Of a stretch of 64,000 nucleotides of DNA, positions 1-41,957 are shown one piece after another. The position numbers and the translations under genes are program-made. This stretch comes from Eutreptiella sp. 'Long Island Sound 2002' (taxonomy: Eukaryota; Euglenozoa; Euglenophyceae; Eutreptiales; Eutreptiaceae): assembly GCA_964036045.1 (NCBI GenBank), contig OZ038378.1, positions 162,933,311-162,997,310 of the forward strand. Reading direction: 5' to 3'. The notes below the pieces were generated by a model. That model was not told the DNA's origin, did no database searches, and saw only the letters and a program-made list of their open reading frames with translations. Position 1 is the first letter of the stretch; every line of letters starts with the position of its first letter.

Positions 1-771
1 CGAGGAGGATGCCACGACCCGGGCACTGAATTGTTGACCTGCACAAAAATGTGTGCCACATGAACACCTTCAATATGAGAAATCACTTGAAACCTCCCGG
101 TCAGACTGCAACTGATGGTTTCGTGCTTGTTGCTCATGATTTAACAGTGGTCCCTTGCGTCTGTGCTGCTTTTGTGCCCACAGAGAAAGGCCCCCTGAAG
201 AGGACACCTGGGCAGGGGATTGCCCTGGCATCCTGCAAATCCCGCACAGAGCATGGAGGTCACATAAAAAAAAAACCCATATGAGTTACACCAAAACGTT
301 GTGCGCGACTTACACTTTTTTGGAGGTGCAACTTACAGGAAAAAAAACAAAGCACACAACCAGCGCTTTTTTTTTGTACGCAATCTTGATTTTCTTGTGT
401 GGGGTTGCAGGGCCCTCCACACTCCTAAAAGCACGCTCAAAACAAAAAAGCGCAAGTTGCATGGTTTTGTTTTGCTCTAAGTCATGTATGTACACCATAC
501 ATGACACTATTATCTTTTTTTGCCCTTTTGTGCGACTTTTTGGGGGGGTGAACTGTATGCAACTTACTGCAAAAAAAAAAAACATACACGCAGTATGCAA
601 CATACCTCGCACGCAGAGCATGGAGAGCCCCACGTCAAGCTTGGGGGGCTCTACAAAACATGGAGGGCCCTGCTACCCCAACACACCGCATGGAGGGTTT
701 CTACCACCAACAATTCTATTGCCTTTGGCAAGGCAACTCAAAGAGAGACAAGTGACTTTGTGGGGAAGTGG

Positions 772-905
772 TGCACTATTGGCTGAGGAAATTCTGCCCA
801 AAACGGCACTTTTTAGGGCAAATAAGCACCCCTAGGAGGGCCTACTTGGTGCTACATGAATTTATACATATCCCCCCTATCACCAAATGATCACTCAACA
901 ACAGC
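772..905 (+). repeat. Interspersed repeat family, copy 1 (degenerate)
   Basis: Shares the words GTGCTACATG, TTTATACATAT and CACCAAATGATCAC, in the same order, with the copies at 1345-1570 and 29505-29580. Boundaries are approximate. Confidence 0.5.
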
Positions 906-1344
906 CCAAGAGAATGCTTGCCACAGAAACTTGGCGTATTGCACACTATTGAGGAAACAAACCAAATATAACCAATTAACAGTGCACATTGATCTCTTGG
1001 CACCATCACCCCATCAATGTGAAGACTACGGCCCCAGCTCAATGTGCAAAAGCATGGATGGGACCCACCTCCCCGTTCTACTGTAGTTAAGGAGGAGGGG
1101 CGTTACTCCCTCGGTGAAGTCTGCGGCGGCTGCATTTGGTGAGGTTTAGTTTTGGGCACATGCCGTTTGGATTTGGGAACTGTGTTGGCAATGGAATATT
1201 TTGCCACCAAGAGGAGCCGCCCCTTTCACCACTTAGAAAAAAAAAACATGCAAGAACAACCTCAATACAAGTCACGTGGGCTTCAGTTTTTAGGTCAACA
1301 ATGCACAAATTGCAATATTCCACAATCAAGCAGGCTGTCATTGT

Positions 1345-1800
1345 TTAGGGGATCCATATAGAAGAAGAAAGTGGAATCGGACCTGGGTTTGAATCGACGC
1401 ACAGTGGCGGCTGTACGCCAACCAAGTGTTGGCCACCATGCTGCAAATGGGCCCAAAATAGCACTTTCAAGTCCAACAAGCACCACGAGGAGGGCCCAGT
1501 TTGTGCTACATGGCTCCCCATGGGTTTATATGCACTCCCACTGCCACCAAATGATCACCCATCAATGGCCCAAGGGTCCACGGGGGTTGTCAGAGAACAC
1601 CCAGAAATCACGATTTTTGAGCCAACCCTTGCCGGCCTGAAAACGTCCACCGGTGGGGGCCCAAGGGGGCCGATCTTGGAAAATTGGAGAGAGCACTCAG
1701 GACCCCGTCATTGGTTAGGGGATCCACATCGAAGAAGAAAGTGGAATAAGACCTGGGTCCAAATTGACGCACACTGGCCGCTGTAGGCCAACCAAATTAT
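1345..1800 (+). repeat. Interspersed repeat family, copies 2 and 3 in tandem
   Basis: GGGGATCCATATAGAAGAAG at about 1349 and GGGGATCCACATCGAAGAAG at about 1719 start two related units. Each is followed by GACCTGGGT, a B-box-like word (TTTGAATCGA in the first, TCCAAATTGA in the second), GACGCAC and GCCAACCAA. The first unit continues with the GTGCTACATGG...CCATGGG...CACCAAATGATCAC core shared with other copies in the window. The B-box-like word suggests a tRNA-derived SINE, but I cannot place an A box or an A-rich tail. Confidence 0.55.
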
Positions 1801-2108
1801 GAACGCCCACCCCCCACCCCTAAAAAGTGGTGCCTAGGTACAAGGGGGCAGAGGAGTCAAGATCCAAAAAATTCATAAGGGGATAATTTTGTGGCCCAAA
1901 AAATGATAATTTTACAGGGGGCCAGACATTGGATACCACCCAGTGGGGTATGCTACGCAAATGGCCGAAAAACGGTTGGTATCTGGCGCCCACACCTCCG
2001 CTTGATCTAACAACCTTTGCACCCTGTGGCTCTGAGCTCACAGTGCGCAACTTTCCTGCCCCATGACAGATGGAACTCCTCTAACCCCTCCCCACAGCCC
2101 TGACAACA

Positions 2109-32079
<29,971 letters not shown>

Positions 32080-32531
32080 GACAACTTGTGCAACGCAAGA
32101 ATATTCCAAAAACTAGGAACAAACTACCACATTGATACTAGGAAAGAAGGGCTCACAGCATGGTAAAATGAATCTGTGAACATGAGACAATGGCGGCCCG
32201 GCATGCAATGGTACAAATTTGCCACCTACATCAAAGTTGCCAATGGCGTGGAGCCACAAATCCCAGTTGAGCGTTCTCGCGCCGAATGACGAAATGTAAC
32301 TACACAAGGAGAGCCAACGCTAACTATTGATGGTTCGTTCCATAGTAGCACATAGTAGTCGACACGTCCTAATTCGTGCCGTCGTAGTTGTTCCAATGAT
32401 TCTATGATCAAAGGCCATGCAAGGCTGAAGGCTGCAAACGGAACATGTGCCATCCGTGCTTGGAGGTAGGCCAACCAAATCGTGGCAGGAGTTGTTGCAT
32501 TTTAGGTTGAACAAACACCGACGATGCACAC
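32080..32531 (-). other. Gap between kinesin exon 1 and the upstream exons
   Basis: About 450 bases. If kinesin starts at 32079 this holds its promoter and the 3' end of an upstream gene. If the TCCTAG acceptor upstream of the ATG is used, it is an intron joining exon 32532-32620 to kinesin exon 1 in phase 0. An open frame (ESLEQLRRHELGRVDYYVLL at about 32330-32400) looks protein-like, but I cannot connect it in phase. Confidence 0.4.
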
Positions 32532-33111
32532 CTGTGCCCACGGTTTTCCATCAGCGATGCTTCGTGCAAGCTTGGAGCAAAAGATGTAGTTGTTCAAATT
32601 CGGAGACAGCTCCGCAAGCTCTAGAGAACATGACAAGCACATCGAAAAATGATTCAAGAATGAATAAAGTCGTGCATAAACGCACACTTCAAATAGCAAA
32701 GAGACCACAGGGTAGTGCACACCGCTTGCTTTAATCATGCCACTCAAATCAAGCATCCGAGTCGTGGGGTTCCACATCTTTTCTAAATACAAGTTTAGAA
32801 GCTTCAAGGTGACCTTGTCAAATTGGTTTCTCTTTTCATCAGATCCACGTTCGCCCTGTGGACAAGCGGATTCATGTGGTGCCATGCAAATAGGTGCTCG
32901 CTAACTAGCATGAAAAGTGATCAGCGGATGCATAGATGACCTCGGGGCTCATGGCCTTGGATAGCGAATGAAAACGCGAACGTAGCATGTGCACACACCT
33001 GTTTCCCCTTTTGGTTTTGGGAGGTTTTGCTTCGATCGCTAGTTTGGGTTGTCGGTGTTCTTTTCCCAAGGGGATTGAAGCCTTGTGCCTTTCGGCCCCC
33101 TAACGTCCATT
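32532..33111 (-). CDS. Three phase-compatible exons of an upstream gene, weakly NXF/TAP/Mex67-like
   Basis: Exons at 32999-33111, 32723-32855 and 32532-32620, with acceptors TTCCAG, CCACAG and CTCTAG and donors CAG|GTGTGC, AGCG|GTGTGC and CAG|GTGTGC. Spliced, they read a basic, Gln/Thr/Ser-rich segment (GKRTPTTQTSDRSKTSQNQK). Then comes LKLLNLYLEKMWNP, RMLDLSGM and LNNYIFCSKLARSIADGKPW. The 'LDLSGM...L...LN...C...L..I' order resembles the entry to the leucine-rich repeats of NXF/Mex67 mRNA export receptors. No RRM, LRR or NTF2 domain is found. It could be a truncated gene, or 5' exons of the kinesin transcript. Function unproven. Confidence 0.4.
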
Positions 33112-33537
33112 CTGGAAGAAAGGTGGAATGGGAACCAATGTCAATGCCGATTGGCATGCGGTGAGACGCAGGCAAGCAACATACTTTTGCCCATGAGTAA
33201 ACTGTGCCACACTCAAAGAATGCTGGCAGCTGCAAGACAAAGTGCAAATGTTTTGGATAGTGCATTCCGAGTCATCCAACACCAAAGGTCCGTTACCGAA
33301 CCCCTCCAAAATGTACATGGCAGGTAAATTTGCGGCCACTTTGAGAGATTTCAATGTCAAAATGTGCGTCATCAAAAAGATTTCAATTCCGAGCAGCACA
33401 AGACACAGTTAACTTTTGTCCGGTATAGTACATGTTGGCACGTGAACGTGAACGTGAGGGTCCGATAACCACCTACCCAATGGTCACCATTTCACGAGTT
33501 GATAGCCAAATGGTGGAGGAAGGGACTAGGTATCTGT

Positions 33538-34073
<536 letters not shown>

Positions 34074-34186
34074 GGTTATCTCCGTGAGGGTACCCCGACT
34101 CGTGCGGCGCTCATCGTTTGCAGCTCGTAGGCATGCGCAATTAATTCCCCCGGCCTTCCATGTTGGACGCCCTCCCCAACGATATC

Positions 34187-34330
34187 CCTTCCCGACGATG
34201 TCGTGCAGTGCATCATCGGCTTGATTCCAGTGGACATGCCAGGACGCCTATATTTTTGCGTTTCACCACCTGCTACACCGATGTTGTATGGAGTGCAACG
34301 GCTGGCCGCACGGTTGTTGCCGGAATGGCT
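34187..34330 (+). other. F-box-like coding fragment (very tentative)
   Basis: One plus-strand frame reads FPDDVVQCIIGLIPVDMPGR followed by LYFCVS, which has the spacing of the start of an F-box (LPDD...I...P...RL..VS). There is no clear start or splice context, and it stops soon after. Chance is a real alternative. Confidence 0.2.
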
Positions 34331-34449
34331 AAGTAGACACGCGAAGACATACAGACGCACGCGCATCCATTCCCAACTGCTTTTCGAAAAGTCGAACAAG
34401 GAAGGACGGAGGGGGGAAAGCAGGCGCGAATCCTTTTGAAGAGAACAAT

Positions 34450-36230
34450 GCAAGAAGACTTCGGGGCGTTTTCCTGCTGTTCATCAGCCTAGGGGTACAG
34501 TCATGCAGACAGAGCCGATGCTCAAAAAGCATGCAGCAAGATTGAAAGGAATTATAGCCTACTTATGGGTAGGCAGGGGGCATTGTTTAGAAAGAAAACT
34601 CTCCACTACCGTAACCTTCGTAAGTAGAAGCAAATTGTCCAAGCAAGTACGTAGCTGAAGTTAGCCATCATGATTGTTTAAAACGTAAACCAACTCCTAA
34701 GGATGAAAAAATGTATCGGGCCGTGGGCAAGGTAAAGGCAGCATGGGAGTACGGGAACTCCTTTCATTCGTTTAGCCATGGGTATCCCAAAAAATTAAGC
34801 AAAACCAAAGAAAAAATCCAAGTTTGGTGTATTTAATGAGAACGATGCTGTAGATGAAAGACTGTGCCAAAGCAAACCTTTTTTGAGTAAACTGCAAACC
34901 ATTTGTTCTTGGCATATGAAACTAGGGACGGATTGCGGCATACGGCCTCTTCAACGAGCTCTGTCTTTCTTATCCATACAAATATGCTCCCTTGTTAGCT
35001 TGGAAAGGTTTTTAGCCAAAAGCATACGAGCTTGGGTGAAAACCTACATTTGTGGTGGTGAAGTTAAAAAAACACAGTTCTCATTTTCACCAATGGTCTA
35101 CCCTTTGCCAAGGCTACATCTGAAAATACCCAATAAGCCTTTGCATTCTCTATCGCTGACATGTTGATATTTTTCATGAGCTAAGTCTTACTTCCCGTCC
35201 CTACCATATGCGCACTGCTCCTATCCTTTGCGTATGAAATTAAAGTTAAACTTACCGTTCTCTTTTGTATCACCAAGTTGCGAAAGCCCACAACTAGGAG
35301 CAAGCTCCGCTCCAAGGAATCAAATATTCTTCATTTATACATTTAGGTCCAAGCTCTACAAAGCCAGTTGGGTAAACACCCATCGTGCGCTAGAACATCA
35401 ACGGCGACAATCCAAGACGGACCTATGTTTTATGCTACTTTTCTGCAAAAAAAAAAAAGTAGAAAAAGCTACAAATGTTGTTTAAAATGATATTACGTCT
35501 TTGTTTTTTTTCCGTATTCTTTGTCCATGTGCCTTAGCAGTCTCAAAAAAATTACATTAGCCTCTGAAACTACTACACGGGACTTGAGCACAAAAAGGCA
35601 ACTATTTTCGACACAAATATGCAAAGTTAGAAAACTTGGTCACCAAGGAACCCTTTTTCAGACAACTTTTTTGCAAATCTCGTAGCACATTTCAATGTAG
35701 CAAGACACCGCTAGAGGTGGCAACATTTTTACAATTTATACTTTTGGCTACGTACACACTCCCAAACTACGTAAAAGTTTGTTGTTTCATCGCAAAGTTC
35801 TCACTGCATCTGACATCAACTCGGCTAGAATGAACATAACAAACTGATTTCATGAATATCAAGAATTTTCATATCATTAAAGTACCATTCCCGATACTCA
35901 CTTGTTCAGAGGGTTTGTTGGAGACATTTTTCCGTTTCTTCCACATTTGAGCTAAGTTGCATTTCACTGAGCTCTATCGCCTAAATAGACCTAAGCAAGG
36001 AATTCATTGTTGCTTATGTGGCATCATTATGCTTAGATTAGGACAGTGAGATTCACCTTGCGACAGTTGGAAAAAAACTACCGCAGCGGCCATCTAACAG
36101 TCGGATTTGCCTCCTGCTCAAAAGTCGATTTTTTTGACTGCATTTGAGGATTTTCGATTCATATCAGTTTGTGCGGAATTGAATTCCAAGCCCGGTGCAT
36201 ATTTTAGTTTCCTTTCAGGTGAAGAAAAAA
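34450..36230. other. AT-rich noncoding flank left of the outer retrotransposon
   Basis: No frame with coding character, no repeat structure beyond A/T runs and no element ends seen. Composition is lower in GC than the kinesin introns. Confidence 0.5.
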
Positions 36231-36238
36231 TACGCCAC
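36231..36238. repeat. Shared flank word of the outer element (left)
   Basis: TACGCCAC immediately left of the outer LTR; the same 8 bases recur one base beyond the right LTR at 61663-61670. A candidate target-site duplication, longer than the 4-6 bp usual for Ty3/gypsy. Confidence 0.5.
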
Positions 36239-37228
36239 TCAGATTTTGCACCCTCCTCAACAACAGCAAAGTAATGGGCTCATAGAATTGTAGTCTTCCA
36301 GCTCAGTCCATCGCAAAAAGGGACTATGAAACACAATCATATTTGCACTCATGTTCACTCCTTATCTCTCTTCCACTCTCACTCTACAACTATCCCTTGA
36401 GAAGTAAAAATACACCATGTTAGGACTCACCTAGGAAGCACCACGTGCTTCTTAGTGTCGCCGCCAGGCGCCTCTCCTCTATCAATCTCTCTTCTCTCCT
36501 CTCGTGTTTGGGCCTTGGCTTAGGCCTAGGTATATTCTTAGGATCCCATAGTACATGAAACATGCTTGGGACCCACCAAATAGGGATTAAAATACATGTA
36601 GAAGTGGGGACAACCTTGAGAAAGGGTTGTAGTGGAAATAAAGGTCCCTTAGGGGTCATAGACTCCTTCGAAGGTAGTATGTGTGGTATCACTCACGCAT
36701 TGGGTCGATCATGCATGACATGCATGACAATCATGCATCCCAAAAATGTGATCATCCAAATTCAAAGAGTTGTGAAAAATGAATAATATAACCTTCCTAG
36801 GAACCCATTAGAGTGGGGTTGTGGTTGAGTTACTTTTGAGTGAAAGTGAGGTTTTGGGTTGGAATGTGTAAAACACATGCTAGGGCGCCAGCATGTCATG
36901 ATGCATGATGCATGACACATGACACATGACACATGATGCATGATGAATGATTGAATGATGGATGATGATCTGAATCTGTTCTGTACATGTTGCCTTTGCA
37001 CTGCAGGACCAACTGGCGAACCCGGAGTCGAGCGGATATGGGATGGCGCATTTTATAAGGCGCTGAAGACAGGCATTCATGAAGTTGAAGGCTGCAATTC
37101 AAGTGGCGGAGTGGCTCAACAAGGACGCCAGCAATCAAGCGGAGGTTCGGCACTCAATTTGAGGCGCTGAAGACAGGCTCAAAACAATTCAAAATAAAGT
37201 ACAAGGTATGCTATGTGGCTTAATTTCA
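36239..37228 (-). repeat. 3' LTR of the outer element (contains the unoccupied target of the inner element)
   Basis: About 990 bp, TGAAATTAAGCC to ...AATCTGA on the minus strand. Matches 47463-47610 plus 60823-61661. The sequence CACTCTACAACTATCCC near 36385 is uninterrupted here and split by the inner element in the other LTR. It contains a short TGCATGA/ACACATGAC repeat patch near 36900-36940. Confidence 0.92.
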
Positions 37229-37240
37229 CTCCCCCCCCTG
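37229..37240 (-). other. Polypurine tract of the outer element
   Basis: Minus strand reads CAGGGGGGGGAG directly before the LTR start TGAAA; this is the usual primer site for plus-strand DNA synthesis. Confidence 0.8.
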
Positions 37241-39684
37241 ACTGAGGCCCAGGAATTCAGGAGCTGCCACTCAGAAAATTAGGCTGAAAAATGATATATT
37301 GGCCATAATCAGTTCAACCTTGTGAAATCTCTCAGCATTTACTATTAAGTCCAGATGTGCACTACCTTCACTACCAAGTATGATCACTGTACCACAGTAC
37401 CACAGTAAACAATGAGTGGAATGACTTCGGAAAGCACACTGATGAGTTACCTTTCTTACTATACCACTCTTACCACAGCACCATAGGTGGTTAGTTTTGA
37501 GCTAAAAATGCAAATACCAGAAATTCCAGAAAGACTGTGCTCGATGTGGTATATAAACCATGGAAAGAACAAAGGAATCCTTAGGGAAGCCTTACATAGT
37601 AAATGCACAAGTCGATTTTTGAAAATGCTACGTGAAATAGGCGTTAGATAAAGCTTGAAACAAACTTTACAAAGTACCGTATCTGAGGTTCTAACTCGCC
37701 AGGAACCAAAACTTGAAAAAGTATTTGGACTCCTGAAAAGCGCAAAGTGAAGCGCAGCGAGTTGAGGCGACTCCCGCAACTGCGCGCATCCGCCGTGCGG
37801 GACTGGGGGCGAAGCCTCCAAAGTCCAAAAACTTTTGAACTTTTTGTATAAAGCGCTTCTGAAGCTGCAAAAAGAGCAGTTTTGTAAAACAAAAAATCCT
37901 GAAAACAATGAGCAGCGAAAAACTCGATTTTGCAAAAGTAGGCATGCGGACCAGCAAAAAAATTTTTTGCGCAGGGAGGGTGCATAGTGCAGCCGTAGGC
38001 TTTAGGCAGGTTTGGCGCGCATCAAAGCACCACTGTGCGCCAAATAAGCGAGTTTCACCATCAGTCAGGAACAACAAACAAACAAGGTACATACGTGTTG
38101 GTTAGAACTTGCACCACACGCGTAGCGTGTTTTTGCCTTGCTTTGCCCGTGACTTGCACGCTCTTGGTGCTTCGCAAGGTTTGGTATGGGTTGGATTTAG
38201 GCAGGATTCGGGCAAGATTCAGGAGGGAAATGGGTTTTTGCTACGCGAGCTGTGCGCACGTAATGACTTCGAAACCACCACTAATCCAAGTAGGATAGAG
38301 GATAACACAGACAAGAGGGAAGCATTCAAGGTTTGGGAGGTAGGGAGAACCTTGCTTGTTTGCTCTCAAGGATGCACAGCGGAGGCGCCGCTATATGCGT
38401 CCATGCATAGCGGAGGCGCCGCTATATGCATCCGCCCTTCCTTGCAGTTGGCTTTCGTTGGATTGGACCGTGCATACTCATGCCTCACGTGCAAACACAT
38501 AAAACACTCATATGTGGCACACATGTCTCTTATGCAGCATTGTGTTAGAGAGTGCAGGACCGTTGCAACTGAAAAAGTGCAATGAAACTGTGGGGTGAGA
38601 TTCCCGACTTGCAAGTTGTTCGGTTGCAGTTGCACGAGTGTGGGAGGAGTGTGGAGTGGACCGTGGGATGAGGGTTGGAGGCATTTAGCACAGGGGCGCT
38701 CAGGCAAAAGGCTACTCTTGTGCACAGCGTTAGGATCAGCGAGTTGGAGAATGGGGATAAAAAGGGTCTGGGATTGGCAAGGGCATTCGCATTGGTCAGC
38801 GTACACTGGCCCTTGTTCCCACGCCATCTTGGTCCCTGCCGGTTTTCCCCTGATCTCCCCGTGTGTGACCCTCTCTTCTCTTTTTGGGTAGCCCCAAGGT
38901 AGAGCACCTAAGGTAGATTCACACACATGCTCGCCCTGCACCGCAAATCCACGCACAGCACTGCACAGACATACTCACAACACACTTTTGCGTTCCCACC
39001 ACTGACTTTGCACGGATCACGTTGAGCTTCGGTTCCGTTCCCACACTTGCACGGGTGTCATCGGACCGGAGGCGAGCTGCACCCAAAGCGTTGCAGTGTT
39101 GTTCAGGGATGCTTGAGAGTTAGCTACAACTTGCATTGACTTGGCGTGGGCGTGTGCGTGGGAAGTTGTAGGATCAGTGTGTCTTGCGGTGTAGGATCAG
39201 GCGTTAGCATTTTGACGGTGGGTGCATAGGCGGGGAGGTTTGCAACCAAGGGGGTAGCCCTGGTCGTGGTTGGGCAGCCCGTGCAAACTCTGCTTGTCAA
39301 GCAGCCCACCCAGTTCCTGGGTGAGGTCCCATCCCCGGGGAACACAAACCCTGCCCCTCCGGTGGTGCATGCTTGACTGTTCCAAAATGGAACCAGGTGT
39401 TCACCACCCATAGGAATCAGCTTGCTTAGTGATAGTGATTCACTTTCTCTCCTAGGAAAAACACTTCAGTTGGGCTGCTGTCACTCACACGCGCGCAAGT
39501 TACACACTTCTCATCTCTCTCCCTCCCTAGATTGGTGAAACCTGTCCCCCGGCCTCCGAGTTCCCTTGGAAATCCACGACAGCTCCCAGGCCAGTGAGTG
39601 CCTACTCACAAGAACAATGAAACAGGGTCTGAGGACCATAGGTGCACCGTTTTCACATGTGCTATAAAACAGAAGGGAGTAGTC
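37241..39684 (-). other. Long 3' noncoding region of the outer element
   Basis: 2.4 kb between the chromodomain end and the polypurine tract; no recognisable domain. It holds a 31-bp tandem pair (AGCGGAGGCGCCGCTATATG at 38378 and 38409). Patches of different composition at 37700-38100 may be acquired sequence, but I cannot identify a source. Confidence 0.5.
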
Positions 39685-40960
39685 TCACCTCCCAGCACAC
39701 TTGCGGGCCTGATTTTGGGCTGACTGTAGAATTTCACGCAAATCCTGAGATTTGCAGTACTCAGCAAAAACCTCGTTGACGTTACTGACATCCAGTATGA
39801 AAGCCGACACCGGCTCCTAGGTACAGTCAAAGATAGAATAGCCAGACCACTCTGTATCGAATCTCCATCCTCGTTTGTAGGTGTGGCGGAGGATTCTCTC
39901 AACAAAGTAGTAGTCTTGCTTTTTCATCTCTGATTCGGTAAATGTCACGGGTTCACTAGCGCTTATTCTTTTAGGTCTAGCCTCTATGGCCGTAGGTGTA
40001 GGTACAGTAGGTCTAGAGGGAGAGATGTCCCTTTCGGGCATCCTAAGGGAACTGTCTTCCTCCATAGGAGGTAGCTCTTCATCTTCATCCATGGGATCCG
40101 CGGCCAGATGTTCGGCTGCATCTTCCAGACTTTCTTGTAGATCTTCTTCCCAGTCATAGAGGTCGTCTAGCACGTCGTAGTGCTTAAGCTGTGGGTAGCC
40201 CACTTCAGCCAGACCTCCATACTTAGGATGAGTTTTGATCCACACGGATCCTTTTTTGAACCATTTGAACCATCCACACGGATCCTTCAGCCACATCCGT
40301 GACCAGAAATGGTCCAAAGTAGGGGCTGTCCAGCGTGTTACGCGGCCAGGCCTTGAATCTTGAGTGATGTACCAGAACCCTATCACCGATTTGATAGATA
40401 GCTTCTTTTCTTTTGCAGTTCTTGGTACGATTCTCCTTATTTCTTTTCTTTTCCAGGATCGATCCGCATAGATCGGCAATCCTTTTTCGTTCGGTGAGCC
40501 ATTCGTCAACTTTAGGATTTCCTTCGCTAGCGCAGGAGAATTGGAAGTTGAAACCTGGCCTCCCTAGGAACAGTTCCGTAGGGGTGAAACCAGTACTGCT
40601 ACTTACCTGATTATTCATCAGGTAGATGGCATACGGGACTAGTTTTAGCCAATTTCGGCCCTTCTCGCTCAGCATCAGAATCCTCATGACTGTTTTGAAA
40701 CAGCCAAATTGGCGTTCGCACAGAGGATTCTTTGTTCTTAGGTAAGGAGTTCCAAATTGGACTTCCGTACCCATGGCTCTCATGACGCTTCGGTACCAAC
40801 CAGTAGGGTTGGTAAACCGGATGTCCTGATCGCTGTGGATAATCTTGGGTAATCCGTAGATCTGAACCCAACCTTCTAAAATCTCCTTCAGTACTCCTTC
40901 CCCTACCACCTTCTTCGTAAGGGGAAACACTCGGCTGTAGCGACTGGGTCCATCCGTCAC
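39685..40960 (-). pseudogene. Outer element integrase core, C-terminus and chromodomain remnant
   Basis: Integrase inserts the cDNA into host chromatin; a chromodomain targets modified histones. Seen: VFPLTKK, then IIHSDQDIRF (second catalytic Asp), and NPLCERQFG carrying the catalytic Glu. After an acidic linker the C-terminus reads YYFVERILRHTYKRGW and FDTEWSGY, then FDCT, then TAG (39817-39819), then EPVSAFI and NEVFAEYC. A chromodomain normally has Trp before Glu-Pro there, so the TAG looks like a mutated TGG. A frameshift near 40240 separates two overlapping frames. The first catalytic Asp should lie near 40960-41000, at the break with the preceding frame. Confidence 0.8.
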
Positions 40961-41957
40961 CAGGAGGGCAAGTCATGGCCAGCGAATCTAGGTAACTCCA
41001 TAAAATCCACCTAGAGGATGAGTTCATTTGGTTCGGAATCGGGAGATTCCTCACCTCACCACGATCCGCTGCAGTGTTAGCTTTAGCCTTAGTGCAGGGA
41101 CACTCAGCGATGATCTTACATAAAATCTTCTTGAGAGATGCATCGGTACTGGTAGCAAAGAAATACTTCTGGAAGAACCAAAGAGTTCTCTCCACCCCAT
41201 GGTGACCATCCGTTTTGTGTGCCCATTCCAACATAGTTTCTTCGTAGTCTTTGGGGACACAAATGAGGTCTTCCCTGTATAGGTGAGTTGACGTGCGGGA
41301 CCATTGTACTCCATCTAGGATCTTTGAGCTCCCAACCGTCAACTGGTCCAAGATGTCCGAGTAATCGGCCGTCAGGTGTTTCATACTCCAGGACATGAGT
41401 TTTTCTTTCCTCGTAAAGAGATGGAGATGTTGATCCATGTTGGCGAAAGCTTCTTGGGCCATCATCTCGGTGTCTGCCCCCACCAGGGAATCAAAACAAT
41501 TCCGTGATAGACAATCACAGAGTTCGTTTTTAATTCCCCGGATGTGGAATGTAGCGAGTCGTAGTTGGCTTAGGTAGACCCGACATCGTCGTAGACGTTT
41601 TCCATCGGGCGCAGGTCTTTCCATAAAGTACTTCACGGAATCCTGATCACATACCCACGTGATGGGATTGGTACCCAGGATCCTGTGTTGACTAGCAAAC
41701 ACTAGAACTCCAGCTAACAGCTCCGGCTCGTAGGTGTGATAATGTGAGCGGGCTGCATTCCACTTCCAATTCCAGTGGCCAAGTGGAACTAGGCGCCATT
41801 CTTGGGTGTCATAGTCAGATTTCATGAATCCTTCTCTTGTGACACCTTGGACTCTTAGGCGATAATCAATGTCCTTACATTGATCCGTAGTTCGCTTTTG
41901 CCACCGTAATAATGTCCCTCCTCCTCCAACGTTACTGGTATCCGTGATTGGAATCAT
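40611..41957 (-). pseudogene. Outer element RNase H and integrase N-terminal zinc region
   Basis: Frame of 448 codons. RNase H part: ARSHYHTYEPELLAGV, WVCDQDSVKYF and LATFHIRGIKNELCDCLSR, degrading the RNA strand of the hybrid. Integrase N-terminus: HKTDGHHGVERT then ECPCTKAK, an HHCC-like zinc fold. The frame runs into noise before the catalytic core. It overlaps the 40223-40960 frame, so one frameshift is implied near 40.95-41.05 kb. Confidence 0.8.

Larger units (their letters stand above)
1..2108. other. Downstream flank of the kinesin gene; noncoding, repeat-bearing
   Basis: No convincing coding region is seen. The longest frames are short, rich in Cys/His/Pro and cross homopolymer runs. 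The stretch carries three degenerate copies of an interspersed repeat (about 772-905, 1345-1570, 1705-1800). It also has A-runs preceded by CTTAC/TTACTGC at about 335-600, related to the TACCGCAAAA motif seen near 10 kb. It would include the 3' UTR of the minus-strand kinesin gene if the proposed last exon is right. Confidence 0.5.

Noticed and set aside
1380-1450. tRNA gene at the GGGTTTGAATCGA word
   Set aside because: No cloverleaf can be drawn and no A box or acceptor stem found; better explained as part of a repeat family.
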